From Streptomyces canus (GTDB taxonomy: Bacteria; Actinomycetota; Actinomycetes; Streptomycetales; Streptomycetaceae), in contig NZ_JAUSWW010000001.1 of the NCBI RefSeq assembly GCF_030815415.1, forward strand, positions 4,464,001-4,528,000: a stretch of DNA of 64,000 bases. Direction: 5' to 3'. The position numbers and the translations under genes are program-made. Positions 30,787 to 39,056 of this stretch are shown one piece after another (the first letter of the stretch is position 1; each line of letters starts with the position of its first letter). The notes beneath the pieces were generated by a model. The model worked only from the letters and a program-made list of their open reading frames with translations. It did no database searches and had not been told where the DNA came from.

Positions 30787-31356
30787 CTACATGTGCTGCA
30801 TGACCAGCACGAACGTCGTCCCGGGCAGCAGCGCCTCGTAGGAGTGCGCCACATCCCCGCGGTACGCCATGTAGTCCCCGGGCTCCAGCTCGACCTCCTC
30901 GCCCTTCGGCCCCGCCTTGACCCGCCCGGTGCTCACGATCAGGTGTTCGACCGAGCCGGGGATGTGCGGCTCCGAGTCACGGGCCGCGCCGGGCTCCGCG
31001 GTGATCCGGTAGATGTCCCGCCGCGCCCCGGGCGGACTGGAGGACAGCAGCGCGCCGACGTAGTTCGCCTGCTCGGACGCCACCGACGGTCCCTGACCCG
31101 CCCGGATGACCTGCACCGACGGCGCCGGTGGCTCCACCAGGGCGCTGAACGGGACCCCCAGCGCCACCGCCAGCGCCCACAGCGTCTCCACGCTCGGGTT
31201 CCCGCCGCCCCCCTCCAGCTGCGACAAGGTCGACTTCGCGATCCCGGCCCGCTTGGCGAGCTCGGAGAGCGAGAGCCCGACGCGGGCGCGTTCCCGCCGC
31301 AGCGAGGCGGCGATCCACTCCAGGGGCAGTCGGGCGGGCGGCTGGCTGTCGGACAT
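30787..31356 (-). CDS. XRE-cupin transcriptional regulator
   Basis: This encodes 189 aa from ATG 31356 (MSDSQPPARL). The N-terminal helix-turn-helix is RVGLSLSELAKRAGIAKSTL then SQLEGGGGNPSVETLWALA. The C-terminal cupin (PHIPGSVEHLIVSTGRVKAG, then LEPGDYMAYRGDVAHSYEAL) keeps the beta-barrel strands and a His suitable for ligand or metal binding. It is divergent from azlCD, and the 68-bp gap holds two GTTCG/CGAAC dyads, so it probably represses the transporter genes in response to an amino acid or related ligand. Confidence 0.88.
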   Translation of the reverse strand: MSDSQPPARLPLEWIAASLRRERARVGLSLSELAKRAGIAKSTLSQLEGGGGNPSVETLWALAVALGVPFSALVEPPAPSVQVIRAGQGPSVASEQANYVGALLSSSPPGARRDIYRITAEPGAARDSEPHIPGSVEHLIVSTGRVKAGPKGEEVELEPGDYMAYRGDVAHSYEALLPGTTFVLVMQHM

Positions 31357-31359
31357 GCT

Positions 31360-31397
31360 GTTCGCTCCATCGGTACGAACGTTCGCCTTGACGAACG
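31360..31397. promoter_or_regulatory. Tandem GTTCG/CGAAC dyads, XRE-cupin operator
   Basis: GTTCG (31360) pairs with CGAAC (31376-31380), and CGTTCG (31380-31385) with CGAACG (31392-31397, 6-bp spacer). The left arms are 21 bp apart, two helical turns, between the divergent genes. Confidence 0.6.
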
Positions 31398-31424
31398 CGG
31401 CCTCTTCTGTCCACTGTAGAGAAC

Positions 31425-32114
31425 ATGCGTACGGCAGAGCGAACACCACGCTTCCCCTTCGCCCCGGATCTGATCCGGGACGCCTCCCTCGTCTGGCTCG
31501 CCAGCGGTGTCGTCGGCGTCTCCTTCGGCGCGATCGCCGTCGCCGGCGGGCTGCCGGTGTGGGTGCCGGTGGTGATGTCCCTCGTCGTCTACGCGGGCTC
31601 CGCCCAGTTCAGCGCGGTCGGCGTGCTGCTCGCCGGTGGCGGTCCGCTCGCCGCGGCGGCCACCGGCCTGCTCCTGAACACCCGCACGGCGGCCTTCAGC
31701 CTCGCCGTGGCCGACACCCTCGGCAAGGGCCGGCTGGCACGGCTCGTCGGGGCGCACCTCGTCACCGACGAGACGGTCGCCTTCGCCCTCGCCCAGAGCG
31801 ATCCGGTACGACGCCGTACGGCGTTCTGGGTCTCGGGGCTCGGCCTGTTCGCCGTGTGGAACATCGGTGTCCTGGCCGGAGCCCTCGCCGGCGACGCCCT
31901 CGGCGACACGGCCCGCTACGGCCTGGACGCGGCCTTCCCCGCCGTCCTCGTCGCCCTGGTGCTGCCCGCGCTGCGGGGGGACGCGGCCGTACGACGATCC
32001 GCGGTGCTCGGTGCCTGCGTGGCGCTGGCCCTGGCTCCCGTCGCCCCGGCGGGCGTCCCCGTGCTGCTGGCCCTGGCGGGGCTCCTGGCCTTCGGCCGGA
32101 GGCGGTCGACATGA
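31425..32114 (+). CDS. azlC: AzlC-type branched-chain amino acid exporter subunit
   Basis: This 229-aa membrane protein has the AzlC family hallmark near the N-terminus (VSFGAIAVAGGLPVWVPVVM then SLVVYAGSAQFSAVGVLLAG) and about six membrane spans. AzlC pairs with AzlD to export branched-chain amino acids or analogues such as azaleucine. Its stop codon overlaps the azlD start (ATGA at 32111), as in other azlCD operons. The divergent XRE-cupin gene is the likely regulator. Confidence 0.92.
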   Translation: MRTAERTPRFPFAPDLIRDASLVWLASGVVGVSFGAIAVAGGLPVWVPVVMSLVVYAGSAQFSAVGVLLAGGGPLAAAATGLLLNTRTAAFSLAVADTLGKGRLARLVGAHLVTDETVAFALAQSDPVRRRTAFWVSGLGLFAVWNIGVLAGALAGDALGDTARYGLDAAFPAVLVALVLPALRGDAAVRRSAVLGACVALALAPVAPAGVPVLLALAGLLAFGRRRST

Positions 32115-32425
32115 GCGCGACGGTCGCGATGATCCTGGCGCTGGCGGTCGGGACGTACGCCTTCCGGCTGGTCGGCCCCGCCCTGCACGGACGCGTCGAG
32201 CTGCCCGCACGCGTGCAGGAGCTGCTCTCCGCCGGTGCCATCGTGCTGCTGACCGCCCTGCTCGCGACGGGGGCGCTGACCGAGGGCGGCGGCTTCGCCG
32301 GGTGGGCGCGGCCGATCGGCGTGCTGGTCGGGGGTGTGCTGGCTTGGCGGCGGGCGACGTTCGTGGTGGTGGTGCTGGGGGCGGCGGGAACCGCGGCGGT
32401 GTTGCGGGCGTTCGGAATGGCGTAA
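32111..32425 (+). CDS. azlD: AzlD-type exporter subunit
   Basis: This 104-aa protein has three or four membrane spans (VAMILALAVGTYAFRLVGPA, then LLSAGAIVLLTALLATGAL, and GWARPIGVLVGGVLAWRRA). It is the small partner subunit of AzlC. It is translationally coupled to azlC by a 4-bp overlap. The length and span count are normal for the family. Confidence 0.9.
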   Translation: MSATVAMILALAVGTYAFRLVGPALHGRVELPARVQELLSAGAIVLLTALLATGALTEGGGFAGWARPIGVLVGGVLAWRRATFVVVVLGAAGTAAVLRAFGMA

Positions 32426-32447
32426 CGGATCTTCAGGGGGACGATCA

Positions 32448-32666
32448 GTGCGGAAGCATGAACACGAAGAGGGCGGCGGATCCACGGCCGACAGCCGCTG
32501 GGCGCTCTGTATATCCGTCGGGCTGTCGCTCGGCACGGCTCTCGGCCTGCTGCTGGGGATGGATGTCTTCGACGACCTCGGGCTCGGGCTGGCCCTGGGG
32601 ATCGGGCTGGGTACGGCCGTGGGTACGGGTGTCGGTGTGGGGCTGACGCGACGGCAGGGCGAGTAG
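32448..32666 (+). CDS. Small glycine-zipper membrane protein
   Basis: This encodes 72 aa from GTG 32448 with an AGGGGG site upstream. After a charged N-terminus (HEHEEGGG) come two hydrophobic helices; the second is a run of G-x-G repeats (LGLGLALGIGLGTAVGTGVG) typical of glycine-zipper membrane proteins. It lies 22 bp after azlD and may be co-transcribed. The function is unknown. Confidence 0.6.
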   Translation: MRKHEHEEGGGSTADSRWALCISVGLSLGTALGLLLGMDVFDDLGLGLALGIGLGTAVGTGVGVGLTRRQGE

Positions 32667-32733
32667 GCGTCCGCCGGGCAACAGGCCTCTGCCGGGACGC
32701 CGTTGTCAGTGGGGATGGTTAGGGTCCCGGAGC

Positions 32734-33378
32734 ATGACCGACTCCGATTTCCTGACCAGTACCCGGGCGTTCTACGACACCATCGCCGAGGACTACGCCG
32801 AGCGGTTCCGTGACGAGTTGACGGTGACACCGATCGAGCGGGGGCTGATCGACGCCTTCGCCGAACTCGTGGGGAAGGGCGCCGAGGTGGCCGACCTCGG
32901 GTGCGGGCCGGGGCGGGTGACCGCGTATCTGGACTCCCTCGGGCTGTCGGTCCACGGGCTCGACCTGTCGGCGTCGATGGTGGCGATCGCCCGGCGGGAG
33001 AACCCGGGGCTGCGGTTCGAGCAGGGGTCGGTGCTGGAGCTGGACGCGGCCGACGGGTCGCTCGCGGGGGTCGTGTCCTGGTACTCGTCCATCCACACCC
33101 CTGTGGACAGACTCCCCGCCCTCTTCGCCGAGTTCTGGCGGGTCCTGGCCCCCGGCGGCCATCTGCTCCTCGCCTTCCAGGTCGGCGACGAACCGAAGCG
33201 GCACGACCGGCCCTTCGGCCATGACGTGATCCTCGACTTCCAACGGCGGCGGCCGGAGGCGATCGTGGAACTGCTGGAGGCGGCCGGGCTCGCGATGGTC
33301 TCGAGGACGGTGCGCGAACCCGGCCACGAGTGGGAGTCCACGCAGCAGGCATTCCTGATCGCCCGCAGACCTGCCTGA
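32734..33378 (+). CDS. Class I SAM-dependent methyltransferase
   Basis: This 214-aa protein has the SAM-binding motif I (VADLGCGPGRVTAYL), motif II (LDLSASMVAIARRE) and a post-motif strand (LAGVVSWYSSIHTPVDRLPA), and ends in the usual beta-hairpin (STQQAFLIARRPA). It is a small Methyltransf_11/25-type enzyme; the substrate cannot be read from sequence. It is monocistronic, with a copy of the dispersed repeat 48 bp downstream. Confidence 0.85.
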   Translation: MTDSDFLTSTRAFYDTIAEDYAERFRDELTVTPIERGLIDAFAELVGKGAEVADLGCGPGRVTAYLDSLGLSVHGLDLSASMVAIARRENPGLRFEQGSVLELDAADGSLAGVVSWYSSIHTPVDRLPALFAEFWRVLAPGGHLLLAFQVGDEPKRHDRPFGHDVILDFQRRRPEAIVELLEAAGLAMVSRTVREPGHEWESTQQAFLIARRPA

Positions 33379-33425
33379 GCGCTCCGCTGGAGGTGCCACG
33401 AATGCCGTCGGCCGTCTGCGGGTCC

Positions 33426-33496
33426 GTCGTGGCTGGTCGCGCCCACGCGGCGGTAGCCGCATATCGATACAGCCCCGCGCCCCTTCAGGGCGCTGC
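33426..33496. repeat. Dispersed repeat, extended variant
   Basis: GTCGTGGCTGGTCGCGCCCA is followed by CGCGGCGGTAGCCGC, ATATCGATACAG and CCCCGCGCCCCTTCAGGG. This is the same family as the modules at 6044 and 52377 but with an inserted segment, between the convergent methyltransferase and KstD genes. Confidence 0.65.
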
Positions 33497-33525
33497 CGAA
33501 CCGCAGTCGACTCCACCCGGCCCGC

Positions 33526-35280
33526 TTAGAGATCCCTGGCCGCGATGTAGCCGAAGGTCATCGCCGGGCCGATCGTCGAGCCGGCGCCGGCGTAACTGCG
33601 GCCCATGACCGCCGCGCTGGCGTTCCCGGCGGCGTACAGGCCGGGGATGACCGAGCCGTCCTCCCTCAGCACCCGCGCCCGGGCGTCCGTGCGCAGGCCG
33701 CCCTTCGTGCCGAGGTCGCCGGGGACGATACGGAAGGCGTAGTAGGGAGGCAGCCAGAGGGGGGCGAGGCAGGAGTTGGGGAGGACGGAGGGGTCGGCGT
33801 AGTAGTGGTCGTAGGCGCTGTCGCCGCGGTGGAAGTCGGTGTCCGTGCCTTGCCGGGCAAGGGAGTTGAAGCGGTCGACGGTCGTGCGCAGCGCCGTCGG
33901 CGGGACGCCGATGGCGGTGGCGAGGGCATCGAGACTCCAGGCCTTCTTGGCGGCGCCCGAGCTGTACCAGTCGTCGGGGAGGACGAAGGTCGGCGCGACG
34001 TCCTTGAAGAGGTACCGGTTGCGGTAGTTCTGGTCGGTGATCAGCCAGGCCGGGATGTCCGGGTCGGTGGGGTTGCGCTCGTACATCGTGTGGACGACGT
34101 CGCTGTAGGGACCGGCCTCGTTGACGAAGCGACGGCCGGCGGCGTTGACGAGGAGGGTGCCCGGGAGGGTGCGTTCGGCGAGACAGAAGTACGGCCGGCC
34201 CGGGAGCCGGATGGCGGGCCCCCACCAGGCGTCGTCCATGAGCGCGACACCCGCGCCGACGCGCTGCCCCGCCCGTATCCCGTCCCCCGTGTTCTCCTTG
34301 GCGCCGACGGTCCAGTCGACGCCGATGGGCTGCTGCTGGTACTGGGTGCGCATGGCGAGGTTGTGCTCGAACCCGCCGGAACCGACGATGACGCCTCGGC
34401 GCGCCCGGTAGAGACCGCCGGGGACCACCGCCCCGGCCACGGTGCCGTTCTCGACGAGGAGGTCGGTGAGCGGGGTGTTCAGCCTGACCGGCACGCCCGC
34501 GTCCAGCAGCCCCTTGCGCAGTCCGGCGGCGAGCGACTGCCCCATGGTGAGGGGCGTCTGCCCGAGCGTGAGCGCCTTGGTGCCGCGGGCCAGACACTCC
34601 GTGGCGACGGCGAGGCCCTTGGCGCTCACCGCGGAGAGGGCGAGCCACTTGTAGTCGGCGCTGAAGACCACCATGCCGTCCGGGACGGCCATGTACGGCG
34701 GGTTCAGACGGACGAGTTCGGCGCCCAGGATGTTGCCGTCGAGGTAGTCGGGCTCGATGGAACGCCCGTTGGGCAGACCGCCCGGCAGTTCCGGGTAGTA
34801 GTCGCTGTACCCCTCCATCCAGCGGAACCGCAGCGGGCTGTTGGCCATGACGAAGGAGATCATGGCGGGGCCGTTGGCGAGGAAGGCCCGCTGCCGGTCC
34901 GCGGGGATCTCGGGTCCGACGACCGTGGCGAGGTAGGCGGCGGCCTTCGCGGGGGTGTCCGGTACACCGGCGGCGAGGATCACGGAGTTGTTGGGGATCC
35001 AGATCCCGGCACCGGAACGGGCCGCGGACCCGCCGAAGGTGGCCGCCTTCTCCAGGACGACACAGCTCAGACCCCGCTTGGCGGCGGTGAGGGCGGCGGT
35101 CATGCCGGCGGCGCCGGAGCCGATGACGACGACGTCGTACGTCCCGAGCAGGGGCAGGTCGGCGGCGCGGGCGCTCTGCTGCACTCCGGCCGCGACGGCC
35201 AGTCCGGCGGCCGCGGTGGTACCGAGGAGCTGCCTGCGGGTGGGTCTCGGTCCTGCGGGGTCCGCGCTCGTGGTCGTCAT
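33526..35280 (-). CDS. kstD: Tat-exported 3-ketosteroid delta1-dehydrogenase-like flavoprotein
   Basis: This encodes 584 aa from ATG 35280; a longer frame upstream is not supported. The N-terminus carries a twin-arginine signal (TRRQLLGTTAAAGLAVAA). The FAD-binding Rossmann motif follows (YDVVVIGSGAAGMTAALTAA), then GGSAARSGAGIWIPNN, typical of the KstD/fumarate reductase flavoprotein superfamily. The C-terminal LYAAGNASAAVMGRSYAGAG and TIGPAMTFGYIAARDL close the FAD site as in KstD. The enzyme would introduce the C1-C2 double bond into 3-ketosteroids. A Tat signal on a KstD-like protein is unusual, so the substrate might be another extracellular enone. Confidence 0.8.
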   Translation of the reverse strand: MTTTSADPAGPRPTRRQLLGTTAAAGLAVAAGVQQSARAADLPLLGTYDVVVIGSGAAGMTAALTAAKRGLSCVVLEKAATFGGSAARSGAGIWIPNNSVILAAGVPDTPAKAAAYLATVVGPEIPADRQRAFLANGPAMISFVMANSPLRFRWMEGYSDYYPELPGGLPNGRSIEPDYLDGNILGAELVRLNPPYMAVPDGMVVFSADYKWLALSAVSAKGLAVATECLARGTKALTLGQTPLTMGQSLAAGLRKGLLDAGVPVRLNTPLTDLLVENGTVAGAVVPGGLYRARRGVIVGSGGFEHNLAMRTQYQQQPIGVDWTVGAKENTGDGIRAGQRVGAGVALMDDAWWGPAIRLPGRPYFCLAERTLPGTLLVNAAGRRFVNEAGPYSDVVHTMYERNPTDPDIPAWLITDQNYRNRYLFKDVAPTFVLPDDWYSSGAAKKAWSLDALATAIGVPPTALRTTVDRFNSLARQGTDTDFHRGDSAYDHYYADPSVLPNSCLAPLWLPPYYAFRIVPGDLGTKGGLRTDARARVLREDGSVIPGLYAAGNASAAVMGRSYAGAGSTIGPAMTFGYIAARDL

Positions 35281-35354
35281 GGTCGCTCCCGCCCGATATC
35301 GGGTTTTCTGAGGCTGTGTCAGAAAGGAGAATGTGACGCGGGGACCATGTGAAG

Positions 35355-35918
35355 TCAAGGGCCGTGCAAGGCGGTTGGGCCGAGCAGTACGGAGAGACAG
35401 TCCTCGTGTGCGGGTCGGCTCAGGAGTGCGCGGAAGCGGGTGAAGAGGGCGAGCAGGCCGGGGCCGTGGCGGTTTCGGAAGGCCGGGTCCTCGGCGGCGA
35501 GGTCGATTTCGTTGGCGGCGGTGAGTTCGGCGAAGTCCTGGCGCAGGGCGGGGCCGGGGGCGTATGCGCGCCCGGTGAAACGGTCGTGGAACGGCGAGCC
35601 GGGAACCGCGAGCGTCGGATACGTGGCCTCGCGGTCGCAGCTCGCGTAGAAGTACACGATCGCCTCCGCCTCCTCCCCGATCGCCGCCACGAGATCGGAA
35701 CGCCGGTCGAGCGGGAGCAGTACCCGCGGGAAGCCGTCGGTGCCGTAGAAGGCATGGCACAGGCCCGCGAGTTGGAGGGCGGGGCGGGCGTTCCAGGTGG
35801 CGAGGCGGGTGCGGACGCGATGGAGGTGGGCGAGGAGCGTACCGCCGGGGTGGGGGATGCTCTCGGCGCCCAACTGCCGGAGAAGTGCGTCGGCTTCAGC
35901 CATCGGGTCGTAGGCCAT
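35355..35918 (-). CDS. DUF6817-type HD-like protein
   Basis: This 187-aa soluble protein starts at ATG 35918 with a GAAGGGACG site. It contains an HD-like metal-binding pattern: LLAHLHRVRTRLATWNARPA, then LAGLCHAFYGTDGF, with two His on one helix and a His in the next. This fits the DUF6817 family. It may be a small hydrolase acting on a phosphoester or amide, but the family is uncharacterised. The divergent LysR gene at 36073 shares its promoter region, which contains an AATCC-TTG-GGATT palindrome, so it is the probable target of that regulator. Confidence 0.65.
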   Translation of the reverse strand: MAYDPMAEADALLRQLGAESIPHPGGTLLAHLHRVRTRLATWNARPALQLAGLCHAFYGTDGFPRVLLPLDRRSDLVAAIGEEAEAIVYFYASCDREATYPTLAVPGSPFHDRFTGRAYAPGPALRQDFAELTAANEIDLAAEDPAFRNRHGPGLLALFTRFRALLSRPAHEDCLSVLLGPTALHGP

Positions 35919-36027
35919 GGGGGCGTCCCTTCAGCCGGGTGGGTCGGCACCCGCTCCGTCCCGGGGTGGAGCGGGTTGCCGCCCGTGGGGCCCTGGGTTG
36001 ATCGTGGTACACCTGCTGAGTCCAGTC

Positions 36028-36040
36028 AATCCTTGGGATT
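36028..36040. promoter_or_regulatory. LysR-type palindrome
   Basis: AATCC (36028-36032) and GGATT (36036-36040) flank TTG in the divergent promoter region of the DUF6817 and LysR genes. This T-N11-A-like palindrome is a candidate LysR site. Confidence 0.5.
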
Positions 36041-36072
36041 TGTCGCTGGACCCCAGTGTTAGCTTGGGTCTC

Positions 36073-36981
36073 ATGACCCTCGACGACCTGCGGGTGTTCG
36101 TGGCGGTGTGCCGGGCCGGGAGCCTGAGCGCGGTCGCCCGGGAGCTCGGGTGTACGCAGTCCGCGGTGAGTCAGCATGTGAAGCGGCTCGAGCGGGAGAC
36201 GGGGGTCGCGCTGCTGGAGCGGCAACCGCGGGGCGTCTCGCCGACACCGGCGGGCCGTCTGCTGGAGGCGGCGGCCGCGGAGGGCATCTCCGGACTGGAT
36301 CTCGCCGTACGGCAGTTGCGCGACCTGGCCGACGGACAGAGCGGGTTCGTGCGGGTGGCCACGGGTGCGACGACCGTACGGCACTTCATGGGGGCCGCGG
36401 TCGTGGAGTACCGGCGCCGGTATCCGCGCGTGAACCTGGAGTTCCGTACGGTGAGTTCGGGGCGCGGCAGCTTCGACGCGCTGGCGGACGGCACGCTGGA
36501 CCTGGCGTGGATCACGCTCGGACCGCCGGTGCGGGGCATCGAACAGCGCATGGTGGCGGAGCTGCCGTGGGTGCTGGCGGTGCGTTCCGACGATCCGCTG
36601 GCGGAGCACGGGCGGGTGAAGGCGGCCGCCGACCTCACGGACGTACGCCTGACAGGGCTGCCGCCGAACTCCGCCTCCGCCGCCCATCTGGACGCGGCCT
36701 GCGCGGAGTTGGGGGTGCGGTTCGCCTACGACACGAGCGTCGCCGACTGGGACACGGCCTTGCTGCTGGCCGAGCTGGGGGTGGGGCGGGCGGTCGTGCC
36801 GGTGCTGCCGGGGCCGGCGGAGACCGGTTCGGGTGAGCTGAGGCTGATCCCGTTGCCGGATCTGCCTCCGCTGCCCGTGGGGTGGGCCGTACGGCGGTGG
36901 GATGCGCTGAGTCCGCCGGCGCGGGCGTTCGCGGACACGGTGGTGGAGTGGCGGGGGCGGCGGGTGAGCGGGGGTTCCTGA
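36073..36981 (+). CDS. LysR-family transcriptional regulator
   Basis: This encodes 302 aa from ATG 36073. The winged helix is LDDLRVFVAVCRAGSLSAVA then RELGCTQSAVSQHVKRLERE, typical of LysR, followed by the effector domain (VRVATGATTVRHFMGAAVVE onward). A TAGCTT hexamer lies 7 bases before the ATG, with no ribosome binding site, so the mRNA may be leaderless. It is divergent from the DUF6817 gene and ends at a shared bidirectional terminator with the FG-GAP gene. Confidence 0.88.
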   Translation: MTLDDLRVFVAVCRAGSLSAVARELGCTQSAVSQHVKRLERETGVALLERQPRGVSPTPAGRLLEAAAAEGISGLDLAVRQLRDLADGQSGFVRVATGATTVRHFMGAAVVEYRRRYPRVNLEFRTVSSGRGSFDALADGTLDLAWITLGPPVRGIEQRMVAELPWVLAVRSDDPLAEHGRVKAAADLTDVRLTGLPPNSASAAHLDAACAELGVRFAYDTSVADWDTALLLAELGVGRAVVPVLPGPAETGSGELRLIPLPDLPPLPVGWAVRRWDALSPPARAFADTVVEWRGRRVSGGS

Positions 36982-37016
36982 GCCGGTCGTGAGGGGGTTC
37001 CTGAGCTGACCGTACG

Positions 37017-37052
37017 GGCGGTGGTGCTCTCGTCCGCGAGAACACCACCGCC
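37017..37052. terminator. Bidirectional terminator
   Basis: GGCGGTGGTG (37017-37026) pairs with CACCACCGCC (37043-37052), and the inner TCTCG/CGAGA extends the stem. It lies between the convergent LysR and FG-GAP genes. Confidence 0.85.
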
Positions 37053-37073
37053 GTCAGCCGTCCGCTCCGTTCG

Positions 37074-38447
37074 TCACTGCGGGAACGCGGCCACCACGTT
37101 CAGGTCCTTGGCGCCGGTGGCCGTGATGCCGGTGGCCGTACCGGGCAGCAGGACGCTCGGGTCGTAGTAGTTGCTCGACACCAGCAGGTCCTTGTCGCCG
37201 TCGCGGTCGATGTCGCGCAGGCGGACGAGGGAGCCGAAGGTCTCGTACTCGGTGGGGGCACCCGGGACGCCGGCGGAAGCGCGGGTGAACCACTGGGAGT
37301 TCGTGCCGGTGAGGCCGGACTTGGAGCCGCGCAGGATGTGGACGCCACCCGCGTACTTCACCGAGCCGACCTGCTCCTCCCGTACGCCCACCGCCAGGTC
37401 CGCGTAGCCGTCGCCGTCGGTGTCCGCGGCGGAGAGGTCCGAGCCGAAGTAGTCGTTCTTGGTGGCGGCCGTCGCGACACCCGAAGTGCTCTGGGTCAGC
37501 CGGTACTTGGTCGTCGGCCCGGTGCTGCCACCACGCCACACGACCACCGAACCGGCGTAGTTGTTGTACCGGGTGTCGCTGACCGCGAGGTCCCCGTAGC
37601 CGTCCTTGTTGAAGTCGGCGATGACGCCGGTCGGGCTGTAGTCGGGCTTGGAGCTGTTGACGACCGTCCGCTTGCCCGGCTTGACCGTGGAGCCGCCGCG
37701 CAGGAACCAGGCGTCCTGGGTCATCTTGTCGTCGTGGTAGCCCTGACCGAGGAGGTACAGATCGGTCGCCTTGTCCTTGGTGACCTTGCCGGCGACCATG
37801 CCGGTGGGTTCGAGGATGTCGCCCGCGACATGCTTGGTGACCGAGCCCGTGGAGCCCGACTTGGCGAACCCTCCCCGGTAGATGTAGACGGTGTCGATGC
37901 CGTTGGCTACCGCCAGGTCGGCCTTGCCGTCGCCGTTGAAGTCGCCGGTCTCGATCTCCTTGCCGAAGCCGTAGCGGGCGTGGGCGGTGACCTTGAGGCG
38001 GATGGCGGCGGTGCCGGAGAGACCGGTCTTGGCACCCCACAGGATGGTGACCGCGCCCGCGCCCACCTTGGAACCGATCTTCTCGGTGAAGTCGGTGACG
38101 GCGAGGTCGGCGTATCCGTCACGGTTGAGGTCGGCGGTGGCCATGTCCTCGCCGAAGCCGTCGACGTAGCCGCCCGCGTCACCCGGCGTGCCGGGGATCC
38201 CGGCGCTCGCCTGGGTGAAGGTCTTCGTCGTGGTGCCGGGGCCGGTCGCCGTCCCGTACGTCACGGCGACTCCGCCGCTGAAGTCGCTGACGGCGAAGTC
38301 GCGGTAGCCGTCCCCGTTGAAGTCGTCGGCGTACTTCGCCGGGGTGGCGGCGGTGGCGGCGCCCACGGAGAGGGTGAGCAGCCCGCCGGTCAGGGACACG
38401 GCGGTGGCCGTGGCGAGCGCCAGCCGAAGGTTGGTGCGCGTGAACAT
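37074..38447 (-). CDS. Secreted FG-GAP/VCBS repeat protein
   Basis: This 457-aa protein has a Sec signal (LRLALATATAVSLTGGLLTL then SVGAATAA) followed by about seven FG-GAP repeats. Each repeat has a calcium loop of the form D-x-N-x-D-G-x-x-D, for example DDFNGDGYRDFAV, ADLNRDGYADLAV, GDFNGDGKADLAV, ADFNKDGYGDLAV, ADTDGDGYADLAV and RDIDRDGDKDLLV. It should fold as an extracellular calcium-bound beta-propeller of the integrin-alpha type. No catalytic domain is fused. It is presumably a surface or secreted binding protein. Confidence 0.9.
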   Translation of the reverse strand: MFTRTNLRLALATATAVSLTGGLLTLSVGAATAATPAKYADDFNGDGYRDFAVSDFSGGVAVTYGTATGPGTTTKTFTQASAGIPGTPGDAGGYVDGFGEDMATADLNRDGYADLAVTDFTEKIGSKVGAGAVTILWGAKTGLSGTAAIRLKVTAHARYGFGKEIETGDFNGDGKADLAVANGIDTVYIYRGGFAKSGSTGSVTKHVAGDILEPTGMVAGKVTKDKATDLYLLGQGYHDDKMTQDAWFLRGGSTVKPGKRTVVNSSKPDYSPTGVIADFNKDGYGDLAVSDTRYNNYAGSVVVWRGGSTGPTTKYRLTQSTSGVATAATKNDYFGSDLSAADTDGDGYADLAVGVREEQVGSVKYAGGVHILRGSKSGLTGTNSQWFTRASAGVPGAPTEYETFGSLVRLRDIDRDGDKDLLVSSNYYDPSVLLPGTATGITATGAKDLNVVAAFPQ

Positions 38448-38468
38448 GCGTCTCCTGCGTGATCTAAG

Positions 38469-38939
38469 TCAGTGGGTAGGAGACTCACGGTGGCCGCTGA
38501 TGGTTGTGCCCGAGGTGCCCTTGTGTGACTCGGGTTCCTTGAGGGGGAGTTCCGCCCAGACCGTCTTGCCCACGACCCGTTCCGTGACGCCCCAGGCCCG
38601 GCTGAGCAGCGTCACGAGAAGCAGGCCTCGGCCCCCCTCGGCGTCCGGGTCGGTGACGTAGCGGAGTTGGCGGTCGGCTCTGGGGTCGCTCACTTCGATA
38701 CGGAGCGTGGGCTCGGACTCGGAGTGGCGGAGTCCGAGACGGAGCTCGAAGTCACGGCCGGGGAGTCTGGCGTGGATGACGGCGTTGGCGGCGAGTTCGG
38801 CGACGACCTGCTGGGCGGTGACGTTCACGTCGCTGTCGTAGGGGTGGCCCCAGGCGTCGAGTTGCTGCGCGGTGAGTCGGCGGGCGAGACGTGCGCCGCG
38901 GGGCGTGGCGCTGAGGCGGGTGGAGATTTCGGCGTTCAC
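38469..38939 (-). CDS. RsbW-like ATP-binding regulator (anti-sigma/AbaA-type)
   Basis: This 156-aa HATPase_c protein carries the N-box (VVAELAANAVIHAR), the G1 box (RIEVSDPRADRQL) and a G2 glycine cluster (GGRGLLLVTLLSRAWGV). Streptomyces genomes contain dozens of such short kinases next to WhiJ-like XRE and DUF397 genes. It is divergent from just such a gene pair, and the 117-bp gap has two GTACGGGT copies. Its role is probably to bind or phosphorylate a partner protein in development or antibiotic control. Confidence 0.85.
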   Translation of the reverse strand: MNAEISTRLSATPRGARLARRLTAQQLDAWGHPYDSDVNVTAQQVVAELAANAVIHARLPGRDFELRLGLRHSESEPTLRIEVSDPRADRQLRYVTDPDAEGGRGLLLVTLLSRAWGVTERVVGKTVWAELPLKEPESHKGTSGTTISGHRESPTH

Positions 38940-39002
38940 GTGACTGAGCGTGGTGGGTTGTCTCTACGCTGACCAGGTACGACCCGGCGACGTTGGGTAA
39001 CT

Positions 39003-39032
39003 GTACGGGTGCGGTGAGTTGAGTGTACGGGT
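39003..39032 (+). promoter_or_regulatory. Direct repeats upstream of XRE gene
   Basis: Two copies of GTACGGGT (39003-39010 and 39025-39032) lie 22 bp apart, two turns of the helix, in the divergent promoter of the RsbW-like and XRE genes. They are candidate sites for the XRE protein. Confidence 0.55.
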
Positions 39033-39056
39033 TGTCGGGTGGGAGGGGTGAGGCAT

